Part shown: positions 1-9,905 of the stretch, one piece after another
Layout: each line of letters starts with the position of its first letter
Position numbering within the stretch: the stretch's first letter is position 1
Origin: Bacilli bacterium
Lineage (GTDB): Bacteria > Bacillota_I > Bacilli_A > Haloplasmatales > Haloplasmataceae
Length of the DNA stretch: 35,863 nucleotides
Assembly (NCBI GenBank): GCA_012516175.1
Contig: JAAYWZ010000202.1
Span: 1 to 35,863 of the forward strand
Reading direction: 5' to 3'
Position numbers and translations under genes: made by a program
Notes under the pieces: model-generated
The model's input: only the letters and a program-made list of their open reading frames with translations
The model's database searches: none
Told to the model about the DNA's origin: nothing

Positions 1-675
1 AGGTTTAAGGCTTGGAAGGGTAATCTTCCAGAATTTCTCCCAACTGCTAGCACCATCGATACTTGCAGCTTCATATATTTCGGGACTCATTTTTTGCAGA
101 ACAGCTAGAAACACAATGATTTGTACCCCAGAAAACCAGAACATCTTGATTAATTGGCTAAAGACATCAACGATAAGTGTCCCAAATTGCCTTCCAAAAA
201 TACTTATTAACAGTTGGATTACGCGAAAGTTGGCAATTCCCGGCATCACTAACACATTTTGATTTTCCAATTCAGTTATAACAGGTCCACTCGCCACTAT
301 AACAGGAAGGAAGAAAATTACTCGAAAGAAACCTCTTCCCTTGATATTCATATTAAGAATAAGCGCAAAGATTAACGCAAAAACATTGATGACCATTATC
401 ATAATGAGTGCTTCCTTGAGGAAATCTCCAAGCGCAATAATCATTTGTCGGTCAATACTAAAAGCACGTCGAAAATTATCTAAACCGATCCACTTGGTTT
501 TTATTCCTTCAGCTGGAATCGTAACGAGATTAAAACTCAAATAGAGAGCATAGATTAATGGATATAATGTAAAAACAAGGAAGCCAATGAGCCAAATTGA
601 CATAAAACCATAACCTAAAAGGTTTTCCCGATTTTTCAGAGTAATTGATTTTTCGCGACGTAAAGGAAATTTCAT
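1..675 (-). CDS. Sugar ABC transporter permease, MalF-like (3' end cut by window edge)
   Basis: The frame is open from the ATG at 675 to the window edge (225 codons), so the C-terminus is missing. It begins MKFPLRREKSITLKN and then has a hydrophobic segment (about residues 20-42) and several more membrane helices. The last visible part, EAASIDGASSWEKFWKITLP, is the EAA loop (EAA, then G, then LP) by which binding-protein-dependent permeases contact the ATPase. It lies 8 nt downstream of the DUF5696-type gene on the same strand, so it belongs to the same operon. It is the third permease of the cluster. A MalG-type partner may follow outside the window, possibly served by the separate lipoprotein at 9906-11366; that pairing is inference. 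Confidence 0.9.
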   Translation of the reverse strand, partial: MKFPLRREKSITLKNRENLLGYGFMSIWLIGFLVFTLYPLIYALYLSFNLVTIPAEGIKTKWIGLDNFRRAFSIDRQMIIALGDFLKEALIMIMVINVFALIFALILNMNIKGRGFFRVIFFLPVIVASGPVITELENQNVLVMPGIANFRVIQLLISIFGRQFGTLIVDVFSQLIKMFWFSGVQIIVFLAVLQKMSPEIYEAASIDGASSWEKFWKITLPSLKP

Positions 676-683
676 TTAATCAC

Positions 684-2858
684 CTACTCTCGCACAAGAT
701 AGTTTCTTGCTGAAACTATCGCACCTTCATAATCATAATCGGTATCGGTATAGTTGACGATGATTTGCACATTATTAGCATAGGTCACTCTCACAACACC
801 TTTAGCGAGTACTTCGCGATTGCTGATTTCCTCTCCGAGAACCTTTTCTAAAGCATTATAGACAAACTGATAAGTTTCCACAATATTATCGTCAATATTA
901 CCATAATAGGAAGCATAGTAGTTATTGGAAAATGTCTTACTTAATAAGTGGCTTGGTTGATATGTTATTAAGTATGCTGGATGACCACCAAAGTCGATAA
1001 GTCTTAATGTATCCATTTGCTTGTTCGCTGAAAAGTTTAGGTAACTAGAATAATATGGGATATAACCACTTAAGACGATTTGCAGGAAGGGGACGTTATC
1101 GCTAAAGAAACGTAAACGTTCATGTTGGAAAGGTATGGTTAAAAACTTAGAGGTATCTTCAAGCATGATGACATTAGGATTATACATAGCAATCGGTTCA
1201 TCAAACAAATTATGATATATTGCGTACATTTCGGAACGCATATGATTTTCATTCGAGTAAAAGAGATTAGAGAGTCCTGCAAGTGCTATCGTACCATACT
1301 GATTAAAGTACTTTTTCGCATCGGGTAATTCTTTAACGATTCGGTCAATATCCATATAGTAACGATAATATTTCCCACCATCCAACATTTCATAAGAAAA
1401 ACGGTTATCGATGGTTTTTAAGGTTCCAATTGGCGCGTTAAGTTTATTACGATGTATCACTGTTGCATCATAATAAAATGCAATATGTAAATCTTTGAGT
1501 TTATTAACATCGCCTAGTTTTTTGTTAAACTTGTAGTTTTTGTAACTTGCATCAACATTACCACCTTTATTGAAACCCCTTAAAGTGTAATAAATATTTT
1601 TAATTCCTTGCGATGTTAAATCATCGTTTATAACTAATATATCATCAACAGTAGTCATTTTGTGAAACTTTTTAAAGAATAATCCTGCTTCGTAATCTCC
1701 ACCTAGAACATCGAGATGAACAGCGAGTTCTTTATCTTCCCAACGATTTTGAAGAATTCCTTCATTTAATAAATAATTCTTATAGGTTTTAGCCATGCCA
1801 ATATAGTTGGCATTTTCATTAGCAAGGAAAGTTACATCAAAGCTCATGTCATATGGTTTAATGTTTTTTTCAATAACTGTAACTGAATTCCCTGAAGGCA
1901 CTGCCTGTTGATATTTTTCACGCAAGTAAAAGTTTACATATTGCATATGATAATCAGTACGGAATTTCGGTGGCCAGTAATTGTATTCAGCATATTCTGC
2001 CCCACTAGTCACATTGACTAGATACGCATTTTGATTAATACCATGAACTGTACCAAATACTGGATAATTTAAGGAAATACCACTTAAGTTAGTCGCATAA
2101 TATAAGTCTTGTGCGAAGAATCGACTGACAAAGGGTGTATTAACTTTAGGATGTGCGCTAAAACGCACTAAGGCACCATTCCCAGAAGGAATGAAGTAGT
2201 AACCAGGGATTTGATCAAGTTTTGCTGATCCAAAGAATTCAAAGAAACTAATTGTGAACAACCTAAAATTACCATATTCTATGATTTCTTCATGGGGTAC
2301 ATTTAGAGTAAATCCATGGTCATTAATTGTAATGTAATAACTAAGGCTAAAACCATTCTCATCTTTATCGATTATATCAACTTTAAAATTAATAACATTG
2401 TCGTTAACTTCCATGTTTAATTTAAGAATTTCTTGATTATCAAGCATACTTCTAGAAACGTCATTATCATCTTTACTGAAATAAGTATAAGAGAATGGTG
2501 AATTCAATTTGTTACGCCATGCTCTTGAAAAGTTTTCTAAGTCTTGAAAAGGGCTTGATGACCAAATATAGTTATTATACTTGACTCTAATCGCAAAAGT
2601 ATTCATATTGACATAAAAAGTCAAATTAGTATTTCGATAGACTTCTGTATATTCTGACATATCGATTTCTGGTTGTTCATATGGTCTTAAATCGTCAGGT
2701 TGGGTAAATAGATTTGAATCCAAAAGTGTGCTACTTGATTGCTCTAGTTCATTTATAATATCATCGATTTCACTGTTATTATTCGCGTATACTCTTAAAG
2801 TAATAGTAACTACGGTTATAATCGCGATTAATAATAAGACTACTTTCCCTTTTTTCAT
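684..2858 (-). CDS. DUF5696-type exported protein of a sugar-transport operon
   Basis: This 724-residue protein has an N-terminal hydrophobic segment (about residues 6-24, VVLLLIAIITVVTITLRVYA) that acts as a signal peptide or anchor; the rest is a large hydrophilic region expected outside the membrane. I recognise it, with moderate certainty, as the DUF5696 family, which occurs beside NHL/YIP1 proteins and sugar ABC permeases in Firmicutes. Its biochemical function is not established to my knowledge. No catalytic motif is evident by eye; the first part looks beta-rich and the middle resembles an alpha/beta domain, which would allow a glycosidase-like or sugar-binding role. Its ATG overlaps the stop of the upstream gene in ATGA and is preceded by AAGGAGGTG, so the two are translationally coupled. 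Confidence 0.8.
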   Translation of the reverse strand: MKKGKVVLLLIAIITVVTITLRVYANNNSEIDDIINELEQSSSTLLDSNLFTQPDDLRPYEQPEIDMSEYTEVYRNTNLTFYVNMNTFAIRVKYNNYIWSSSPFQDLENFSRAWRNKLNSPFSYTYFSKDDNDVSRSMLDNQEILKLNMEVNDNVINFKVDIIDKDENGFSLSYYITINDHGFTLNVPHEEIIEYGNFRLFTISFFEFFGSAKLDQIPGYYFIPSGNGALVRFSAHPKVNTPFVSRFFAQDLYYATNLSGISLNYPVFGTVHGINQNAYLVNVTSGAEYAEYNYWPPKFRTDYHMQYVNFYLREKYQQAVPSGNSVTVIEKNIKPYDMSFDVTFLANENANYIGMAKTYKNYLLNEGILQNRWEDKELAVHLDVLGGDYEAGLFFKKFHKMTTVDDILVINDDLTSQGIKNIYYTLRGFNKGGNVDASYKNYKFNKKLGDVNKLKDLHIAFYYDATVIHRNKLNAPIGTLKTIDNRFSYEMLDGGKYYRYYMDIDRIVKELPDAKKYFNQYGTIALAGLSNLFYSNENHMRSEMYAIYHNLFDEPIAMYNPNVIMLEDTSKFLTIPFQHERLRFFSDNVPFLQIVLSGYIPYYSSYLNFSANKQMDTLRLIDFGGHPAYLITYQPSHLLSKTFSNNYYASYYGNIDDNIVETYQFVYNALEKVLGEEISNREVLAKGVVRVTYANNVQIIVNYTDTDYDYEGAIVSARNYLVRE

Positions 2859-4912
2859 TGTAAGAACACCTCCTTAAAGAGGCCTTCAAAGAAGGACCAC
2901 GCTTGCGTAGCAAGAACATTTAGTACGAGGTAGATAATAATTATAATTAACATCGTAAAGGCTGTTAGGAGCAAGTTAAGAATTAGTTGACCTGGTTTAT
3001 AATTGTTGATTTCTTTTATCATTAAAATAAGATTTATTCCTGTCCAACCATACATGATGAGATAGCCTAGATTCATAATAAATGCTTCATTGTAAGTTAA
3101 GACATTAGAGATAATATCAAGCGGTAATTTGAAGATAAAGATTGGTGCACACGCATATATTACACCAATAAAGATGTCCCGATAAAATCCTTCACCACTT
3201 TGTAAGGAGTTAATGAGGTGATTACTAATACCAATTAATAAAAGCGGAAGAAGGATTTTCATAATTTCATAAGATAGTACGATTTCTTGGGTCAGACTTC
3301 TAAATAAATACCCTAGGATAAAGTGACTAGTTATGATGTTAAAAAAGACAAAAATTACATACAAAACGATAGCTGTACGTATTCTTACAGATTGGCGGAA
3401 TTTAATCTCATAAACCACATCATTAGGGTTACGTAACACTCTTGGCATTAACATGATTTCATGATAGGTTTGCGTATTTTTGATATTTTCAATCTTAGCA
3501 TGAATAACATCATATCCCTTGATTGAGTGTTTATATTTATTAAGAAAATATAAGGCTAACCACACGATACCGATAATCACAAGGGTGATAAGCAAGTTAT
3601 CGGCAATCCAATTGTCACGTACTTCCCAGTAAACATTAGAATAACCAAATTTATCATTAGCAATTCGGTAACTTTCTAACGATTTTTCCCAATTACCTTC
3701 ACGTTCATAAGCCTTACCTAAACTTGAGTGAGCGAGTGCAAACATCGCGTTTTGCTTAATAACTTCTTTAAACAACACTGAACTCTTATCGTATTGACTT
3801 TTATCATGATAATCGATGGCAGTTAGGACTAGGTTCGCAAACTCAGTTTTGGTAAATACTTGAACATTATTACCAGCTTTATCTAATACCCAAATATCAC
3901 CGTTAGAATCCACCGCGATACCAGAAGGTGATTCAAATTGACCAATTTTTAAACTTCCAGAGCGTTTTGTGCCAAACGCAAAGATAAGGAAGCCACTTTT
4001 ATCAAGAACACTAATAATTGCGGGAGCTTCAGCATCATCACATACAACATAAATTAAACCTTTATCATCAATAAAGACATCTTGATAACTTTTACTGAAT
4101 ATATAATTACCCGATAAGATGTTATTTCCCTCAATATTTAACTTCTTTAAAGGATCAACTAACTGCTCCTCTTTCTTACTTGTAGTGATTGTATATATGA
4201 TACCCTTGTTATCAATCGCTAGATTATGGGATGGTTTAGGTATTAAGCTAGCTAATGATTGTCGTTGTTCTTTACTCATGAACATTCGACGAAGGTATAA
4301 ACCAAAACTTAGATTAACTTTATTAGTACCATAATAACCTAGAAACTCGCCATCTTTATTGAGTAAGATGATACCATTATTTCCGCCTTCCGAGATAATG
4401 TAAACATCTTTATTATCGTTAACAACCACTTTACGTGGTTGATAGGTTGCAGTTTCTCCAAAGAAAGTTTCTGTTGGGCGATTGTATTCTTTTATAAGTT
4501 CTCCATCTTGATTAAACCAGAAAACTTTATTCAATTTCGCATCAGCTACATATATGTCTTTTTGCTTATCAACAAATACACCAGTGGGATTTTGCAGAAT
4601 ACCATTTCCAATTACTCTTTCTTCGCCAGTAACAGGATTATATATATAAATTCGACCATTTCCAGAATCCGCAATATATACGATATCCTCTTTATCTATG
4701 TAAATATCTTGAGGTGACATAAATCCAGCATTTAGAATGAATGTACCTTCATAAGCAACAGCGGTATTAACCAACTCACCATAGAGACCAATGGAGTATG
4801 TTTGATAAGGTATATCAGTATTACTCGCTACGACATTTTTTGGTTGACCGATGATAAATACCATTATCACACATACAAACATTACTAATAACACATTTAT
4901 TCTTTTCATCAT
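2855..4912 (-). CDS. NHL-repeat / TPR / YIP1-family membrane protein
   Basis: The 685-residue protein has a signal peptide (about residues 5-30). A beta-propeller follows, built of NHL-like repeats (about 60-365) with units such as PQDIYIDKEDIVYIADSGNG and PSGIAVDSNGDIWVLDKAGN. A TPR-like helical pair lies near 385-425 (SSLGKAYEREGNWEKSLESY), a membrane helix at about 440-456, and a C-terminal YIP1-like domain with four or five further membrane helices (about 510-670). The propeller and TPR should face outside and the YIP1 part lies in the membrane. It sits between two ABC permeases and the DUF5696-type gene, so it probably works with the importer, perhaps as a scaffold or sensor for substrate handling. 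That role is inference. GGAGGGG precedes the ATG at 4912; the ATG directly after it, at 4909, is an alternative. Confidence 0.85.
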   Translation of the reverse strand: MMKRINVLLVMFVCVIMVFIIGQPKNVVASNTDIPYQTYSIGLYGELVNTAVAYEGTFILNAGFMSPQDIYIDKEDIVYIADSGNGRIYIYNPVTGEERVIGNGILQNPTGVFVDKQKDIYVADAKLNKVFWFNQDGELIKEYNRPTETFFGETATYQPRKVVVNDNKDVYIISEGGNNGIILLNKDGEFLGYYGTNKVNLSFGLYLRRMFMSKEQRQSLASLIPKPSHNLAIDNKGIIYTITTSKKEEQLVDPLKKLNIEGNNILSGNYIFSKSYQDVFIDDKGLIYVVCDDAEAPAIISVLDKSGFLIFAFGTKRSGSLKIGQFESPSGIAVDSNGDIWVLDKAGNNVQVFTKTEFANLVLTAIDYHDKSQYDKSSVLFKEVIKQNAMFALAHSSLGKAYEREGNWEKSLESYRIANDKFGYSNVYWEVRDNWIADNLLITLVIIGIVWLALYFLNKYKHSIKGYDVIHAKIENIKNTQTYHEIMLMPRVLRNPNDVVYEIKFRQSVRIRTAIVLYVIFVFFNIITSHFILGYLFRSLTQEIVLSYEIMKILLPLLLIGISNHLINSLQSGEGFYRDIFIGVIYACAPIFIFKLPLDIISNVLTYNEAFIMNLGYLIMYGWTGINLILMIKEINNYKPGQLILNLLLTAFTMLIIIIIYLVLNVLATQAWSFFEGLFKEVFLQ

Positions 4913-4927
4913 TGTATATTTCCCCTC

Positions 4928-5788
4928 CTACTTAATACCAGAATGGGCCATGGTATCCATTACTTGTGATTGGAGAATGATGAAGATGATTAAGTTCGGG
5001 AGGAACATCATTAAACTAGCTGCTGCCCCAATACCAGCTCCAGCGACGGTATTCGATTGTCCCAACAAGGTATTCATGTAGAAGGCAAAAGTTTGCTTTG
5101 ATTCAACATTAACAAATAACGAAGAGGTTTCCACATTACCCCATACTTGTTGGAACGAGAGAATGGCAACAGTAGATAGGGCAGGTTTGATTAACGGAAT
5201 AATGATTTTAGTGAAAATGTAAAAATCATTAGCACCATCAACCTTCGCAGCTTCGATTAATTCATTAGGTACATTATCAACAAATTGCTTAATCAAGAAG
5301 AGTCCTACAGGAATCGCAATTAACGGTAGGATATGAGCCCATAAGGTATTGACAATCCCAATGTTACTAATCACTAGGAAACGAGGTATCGTTACTGCAG
5401 TAGCGACAAACATTAAAGCGGTCTGATTTATTTGAAACAGGAGATTTTTACCTTTAAATTGTTTCTTAGAAAGGATGTAGGCAGCCATCGCACCAAATAC
5501 TACGGAAAAAAAGACAACAGCCAAGGTGACGATAATGCTATTTAATAAAAATACAACTATTGATTGTCCAGAACTAGTGGCTCGGAAGAGATCACGGAAG
5601 TTATCCCAAGTAGGATTAGACACAAAAAACCGTGGTGGGAATTGGAAGAGTTCGTCCATTGGTTTAAAGGCTGTAGCAAAGATATAGAGTATCGGTAATC
5701 CCATAAAAATACAAACGGGGATGAGAATGATATAAAACTTGATCTGTGATTTATGGAATTTTTTTGGATTAAAATTGATATATTCCAT
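4928..5788 (-). CDS. Carbohydrate ABC transporter permease, MalG-like
   Basis: This 286-residue inner-membrane protein has about six membrane helices. The first is near residues 20-37, and the EAA loop ([19 protein letters not shown], then [10 protein letters not shown]) is near residues 185-215. Length and loop sequence match the MalG/LacG branch of binding-protein-dependent sugar permeases. It starts 12 nt after the MalF-like gene at 5801-6763 and ends 15 nt before the NHL/YIP1 gene. AAGGGGGATGG sits just upstream of the ATG. With the upstream permease it should form the heterodimeric channel of an importer that moves sugar delivered by the 6760-9687 binding protein. No ATPase gene is adjacent. 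Confidence 0.93.
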   Translation of the reverse strand: MEYINFNPKKFHKSQIKFYIILIPVCIFMGLPILYIFATAFKPMDELFQFPPRFFVSNPTWDNFRDLFRATSSGQSIVVFLLNSIIVTLAVVFFSVVFGAMAAYILSKKQFKGKNLLFQINQTALMFVATAVTIPRFLVISNIGIVNTLWAHILPLIAIPVGLFLIKQFVDNVPNELIEAAKVDGANDFYIFTKIIIPLIKPALSTVAILSFQQVWGNVETSSLFVNVESKQTFAFYMNTLLGQSNTVAGAGIGAAASLMMFLPNLIIFIILQSQVMDTMAHSGIK

Positions 5789-5800
5789 CGTCCATCCCCC

Positions 5801-6763
5801 TTATTCGTCCTTACTTGATAACACTTTAGAGAATACTTTAGAGAATAACATGATAATAAGCATCAGGATTACCGATAAAGCACTAGCCATACCTAGTTCT
5901 GAACGTAAGATACCATAATCTTCGATGTGGTTTAGAATTAATTGGGCTGAGTTTTGCGGGGTTGGGTTAGCACCCGATAGTTGAACCCCAATGGCACCAG
6001 CACTGAATGTACCAACAATACTCATGACTGCCCCAAACAACATTTGCTTTTTAATTGAAGGAACTGTAATATAAACGATTTCTTGGAACCGATTTTTCAT
6101 CCCATCAATATAAGCTGCTTCATATAATTCCCGATTGACGTTAAGTAAACCCGCTAGAATAGCGAGGAAACCAACACCCATCGAACTCCAAATGGAGACG
6201 ATGATGATGATGAGCATCAAATAATCTGGTGATTGAACCCATTGTATGGGCTCACTAATGATGTTCATCCTTAGTAATAATCCATTTAAGTACCCAGATT
6301 CATCTCCTGCAAAGATGACCTTCCACATTACACTCATCGCAATTCCCGCAGTCATCGATGGTGAATAGATGATGAGTGCCATGATGGTACGGGGTAGTTT
6401 AGGTATTTGAGAAAGCATCCAGGCAAGTAGGAAGGATAAAATATATCCTCCTGGACCTACAATGACACTAAAGAGTATTGTATTGGGTAATATATCACGC
6501 ATGAATGCATCATCTTGCGTAAGCAAGTAAATATAATTATCTAAACCGATAAATTCAGGTCGCTGAATTCCATTAAAATATGTAAGAGAAAGAAGCATCG
6601 CTAATAAGGTAGGAACAAGAATGAAAACAGAGAATAAAAGTACATAAGGAGCAAGAAAAATTACCGTTGTTTTACTTCCACTACCTAGCCAATTAATTGC
6701 TTTATCAAAATATGAAGTTATCTTATTATAAAATTGCTTCAGGTGAAATCTTAAATCTTTCAT
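5801..6763 (-). CDS. Carbohydrate ABC transporter permease, MalF-like
   Basis: The 320-residue protein has a soluble N-terminus, a first helix near residues 34-56 ([20 protein letters not shown]) and about six helices in total. The EAA loop [20 protein letters not shown] followed by ITVPSIKKQ is near residues 213-242. This is the MalF/UgpA type of sugar permease. Its ATG at 6763 overlaps the stop codon of the upstream binding-protein gene in ATGA, so translation is coupled and the two proteins are very likely partners. The MalG-like gene follows 12 nt later. Confidence 0.93.
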   Translation of the reverse strand: MKDLRFHLKQFYNKITSYFDKAINWLGSGSKTTVIFLAPYVLLFSVFILVPTLLAMLLSLTYFNGIQRPEFIGLDNYIYLLTQDDAFMRDILPNTILFSVIVGPGGYILSFLLAWMLSQIPKLPRTIMALIIYSPSMTAGIAMSVMWKVIFAGDESGYLNGLLLRMNIISEPIQWVQSPDYLMLIIIIVSIWSSMGVGFLAILAGLLNVNRELYEAAYIDGMKNRFQEIVYITVPSIKKQMLFGAVMSIVGTFSAGAIGVQLSGANPTPQNSAQLILNHIEDYGILRSELGMASALSVILMLIIMLFSKVFSKVLSSKDE

Positions 6764-9687
6764 TCTTCATCACCATCGCTTTTACCTAATTCTTGCCATG
6801 CCCTAATCATCTCAATTGTAGGAAGTTCATAGGGCTTAAGCACGTTACCTTTTTCATCAAGATAATCGAACTCATGGTACTTTCTTGCGAGTTCACGATT
6901 GATTTTAATTACTGAATCATCAATGGCTGTCCGCACATTTACTTGGTCAAATACAACTCTATTCCAGATGTTACTTAGCTCACGTTCAATAATATAACTT
7001 CCCGGTGTTTTTGGAACTTCACGCAATGACTCCCATTGTTTAAGGATTACTTGAATATCTTCAGGATCGATTGGTAGTGTTTTGAATGCTTCTGTATTGG
7101 CAGAGTTCCAAAGGTATTCTTTACCATAGATTAATTGTAAGTCATATGTAAATTGAGCTTGTACATCATAGGAGAGCCACCATTTCAAGAATTCCCAAGC
7201 TTCTTGTTTTTTCTTGCTCTTTTCAAAGATTAAAGCAGATTGCGCTGTGCCTGTATATTCTCGATTAATGCTTCCATCTTCTTGTCTTACTCCTGGTGCT
7301 AACGCAATACCCCATTTACCTTTTAACTCAGGGGCAGCAAATAGAAGTTGAACATAAGTACCGAAGTTAGCAACACCGATTGGAATCGTACCATTACGAA
7401 AACTATCATAGAAATTAGAAACTTGCAACGGTAGAGAGTATAATGTATAAAAGTCAGTCATCATCGTAATTGCTTGCACCGCTTGTTCGGAGTCAATACC
7501 AGTATGGAAACTATCGTCCTCTTTGTACAAGTCTCCACCATACTGGAAGATGAAGGGAGCGGTTGCTGAATAGGCTTTAAGGGCACTATTAGCTGATAAC
7601 GGTAGATAGTAGTTCATTCCAAACCGTTGTAAAGTCGGTAAAATATTGATGATTTCTTCGTATGATTCAGGGATTGGAAGTTTCAACTCTTCCATGATAT
7701 CTTTTCGGTAGAAAGTAACATAAAAGTCTTGTGTTTCTGGTAGACCATAAACCTTGCCACTTTCACTCATATGAAGTAATGACCCGGGTTGGAAATTATT
7801 TATTACTTCGTTAAAATCCGCAAATTGTCGTAAATCTGCTGCTGCTCCACGGATACCTAAATCATAAGGTAACCAGCCACTTACGCTTAATGCGATATCG
7901 GGTTGGGTGTTTGCTGCATTGGCCATGATTAGCTTTTGTTCATTAGGCATTAGCGATATACGGACTTTAATACCTGTCTTAGCAGTAAATTCACGATCAG
8001 CCATTTTTTGGAGCAGGTCCACATAAAATCGCGAACGGTTCATCCATACTTCCAAAACATCTTCCTCAACTTCTTGTGGTTTCGCGACTATTCGTAACCG
8101 TTCCATTCCAGCGATTAATCTAACCATAAAGTTAGCATTAGCTTTAGGTAATTTCACATCATTAGAATGAATAAAAATTGCATCAAACATCATTGGTAAA
8201 TCGATTAACTCATTATTTGCTTTTGCTAGAGTTAAGGCAACGGAGTTACTACCAGTTGACAGTGATTTTATCCGATTTGGTAATTTATTATAATCAGCTC
8301 GTAAATCGATTAATTTGCTTAAAGCATTATCGATCTTTTTTGTAATTTCGTTAGATTTTTTTGATTTATTATTAATAACTTCTAATTCTTTAAGAATACT
8401 ACTTAATTCTTGAATCCATTCATCAAGATATTCTTTTGCTTCAGGGAGGTATTCATCGAGATTCCATTCTCTTCGCGTATCATCTACACCACCAGTAATC
8501 TTATTTAGTTGGAGGTGGAGTCGATTGATTTCATTGATAATTTCATTGATTGTCAAATAAGCATTAGATACATGGGAAGCATCAACTTCAATTGTTAGCG
8601 TATGAATACCCTCAGTGAAGTAAAACTCGAATGGTTCCTTATCACCTAAGGTAAGGTTAGTCCAACTTGTTGTATATGGGAAGGGATAACTCAGTAATTC
8701 TTGAAAAAGAATCTTACCATCTATGTAAATGTTACGATAAATATTGATGTTTTCTCGGTTATCATTTTTATATTTCAAGGTGAGATGATAATATCCTGGA
8801 TTCTTTACTTCAAAGGTATAAGTTATCTTTTGACCTGGGTCGTTAAAGTATTTACCAACGACATTGATGTAATTATAATTACTATGATATGGAGTAACAC
8901 TAGGTGTTTTCGCAATTTCATAACTTACAGAAATATCATTTTTATATAACGAGTTCTCTGCTTCAAGTGCAATTAACTCTCCCTTTGTCATCCCATCATT
9001 TACTTGTGTACGGTAATCTTTATAGCTTGGTATTGGTGTCGGAGTAACTAGATATAATTTATCAAGATAGAATTTACCTGCTAGTTTTGAGATAGTGATT
9101 TGATTAAACCCTTGATTAAAGTAAAAGCGTACAGGCTCATAATGATGGCGGAGATGATTTCGGAGTAATGTATAATCCCAGACTTCATAACGTTTTTGTC
9201 TAGGAGCTAATTGGTTATTATATTTATCAAACTCTTTTTCTTTAGTTTCATCTTTCCAAGCAGTTTCAAGTAACATGTTGTCTGCGTCTTGAGGGACTGT
9301 TTCATTTACTTTAATGCTGATGGCATTATCTATTACAGTATCATTCAACGAAAAATAGGACATTCCAAGGTAATATTGCCCTGCTTGACTTACATATACA
9401 GTGAAGGTTATTTCATTAGGTTCTGCCATTGTCCAATCAAATACGCTTTTACTTTCTTCACAATAGTTTGTTTCAACTATATATTTCGCATCAACTGCTT
9501 GTGTTAGGTTAACTTCAAGATAGATATTTTGTGGGCTATTAGGTGTAAAACATGTGGGATAAAGGTCATTTCGATATGCATCTTTCTTAACATGAAAAAA
9601 GAAGGATGAAAAAAACAATAAAACAAAGACTAGAATTAGTACTCTAAGCGTACGTGTTATAATCTTTTTTATCGGTATTTTACGCAC
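6760..9687 (-). CDS. Large membrane-anchored sugar-binding protein of an ABC importer, with N-terminal carbohydrate-binding-like modules
   Basis: This is a roughly 975-residue extracytoplasmic solute-binding protein, about twice the usual length. Order of parts: basic N-terminus and hydrophobic anchor (about 15-33, [14 protein letters not shown]-like, no lipobox Cys); a first beta-rich domain (about 52-212); a second domain resembling a galactose-binding or CBM35-like fold (about 237-385, [12 protein letters not shown]); a helical, coiled-coil-prone linker (about 385-510); and a type 1 sugar-binding domain (about 540-945, with [26 protein letters not shown] and [14 protein letters not shown]). 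The start is uncertain. GTG at 9696 lies only 1 nt from the AAGGGAG ribosome site, whereas GTG at 9687 lies 10 nt away and is preferred here. It is the first gene of the importer operon and has its own promoter and operator. Confidence 0.88.
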   Translation of the reverse strand: MRKIPIKKIITRTLRVLILVFVLLFFSSFFFHVKKDAYRNDLYPTCFTPNSPQNIYLEVNLTQAVDAKYIVETNYCEESKSVFDWTMAEPNEITFTVYVSQAGQYYLGMSYFSLNDTVIDNAISIKVNETVPQDADNMLLETAWKDETKEKEFDKYNNQLAPRQKRYEVWDYTLLRNHLRHHYEPVRFYFNQGFNQITISKLAGKFYLDKLYLVTPTPIPSYKDYRTQVNDGMTKGELIALEAENSLYKNDISVSYEIAKTPSVTPYHSNYNYINVVGKYFNDPGQKITYTFEVKNPGYYHLTLKYKNDNRENINIYRNIYIDGKILFQELLSYPFPYTTSWTNLTLGDKEPFEFYFTEGIHTLTIEVDASHVSNAYLTINEIINEINRLHLQLNKITGGVDDTRREWNLDEYLPEAKEYLDEWIQELSSILKELEVINNKSKKSNEITKKIDNALSKLIDLRADYNKLPNRIKSLSTGSNSVALTLAKANNELIDLPMMFDAIFIHSNDVKLPKANANFMVRLIAGMERLRIVAKPQEVEEDVLEVWMNRSRFYVDLLQKMADREFTAKTGIKVRISLMPNEQKLIMANAANTQPDIALSVSGWLPYDLGIRGAAADLRQFADFNEVINNFQPGSLLHMSESGKVYGLPETQDFYVTFYRKDIMEELKLPIPESYEEIINILPTLQRFGMNYYLPLSANSALKAYSATAPFIFQYGGDLYKEDDSFHTGIDSEQAVQAITMMTDFYTLYSLPLQVSNFYDSFRNGTIPIGVANFGTYVQLLFAAPELKGKWGIALAPGVRQEDGSINREYTGTAQSALIFEKSKKKQEAWEFLKWWLSYDVQAQFTYDLQLIYGKEYLWNSANTEAFKTLPIDPEDIQVILKQWESLREVPKTPGSYIIERELSNIWNRVVFDQVNVRTAIDDSVIKINRELARKYHEFDYLDEKGNVLKPYELPTIEMIRAWQELGKSDGDEE

Positions 9688-9734
9688 ACGACACACGCTC
9701 CCTTAATATGTATTATATCTTCTTACCATCTAGT

Positions 9735-9744
9735 GAAACGTTTC
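9735..9744. promoter_or_regulatory. LacI-type operator O1 (importer operon)
   Basis: The palindrome gaaacgtttc, extended as gtgaaacgtttcga over 9733-9746, lies 7-9 nt downstream of the -10 box of the importer operon, at about the transcription start. It matches the other copies near genes of this locus. Repressor bound here would block initiation. Assignment to the LacI protein at 11555-12517 is inference from proximity and the repeated motif. Confidence 0.75.
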
Positions 9745-9753
9745 GATAATTCT

Positions 9754-9782
9754 ATTATAAATGCAGATTGAAATCATTGCAA
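9754..9782 (-). promoter_or_regulatory. Sigma-A promoter of the importer operon, with overlapping cre-like site
   Basis: On the minus strand, -35 TTGCAA (9777-9782) and -10 TATAAT (9754-9759) are separated by exactly 17 nt. The plus-strand sequence ttgcaagcggtttcc (9777-9791) resembles a catabolite-responsive element (TGNAANCGNNNNC core). It overlaps the -35, so CcpA-type repression is possible. The operator at 9735-9744 follows downstream. Confidence 0.75.
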
Positions 9783-9866
9783 GCGGTTTCCTTTTGTTTG
9801 ATAAAATTTTTCAATTCAGTATGAATTGTTCTTGTCGATTATTAGTATTATTAAAAAAACAAAAAA

Positions 9867-9890
9867 GCCAATGTCGATTTTGACATTGGC
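9867..9890 (-). terminator. Rho-independent terminator of the lipoprotein gene
   Basis: A perfect 9-bp stem (gccaatgtc / gacattggc, 6-nt loop) lies 15 nt past the stop of 9906-11366. On the minus strand it is followed by TTTTTTG and a further T-rich run. It separates this gene from the importer operon, which therefore depends on its own promoter. Confidence 0.9.
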
Positions 9891-9905
9891 ATTTATTAAC
9901 AATAT

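Noticed and set aside
341-544. 67-codon plus-strand open frame
   Set aside because: It lies antisense to the permease gene, which has clear EAA-loop and membrane-helix sequence; the frame has no ribosome site or recognisable content.
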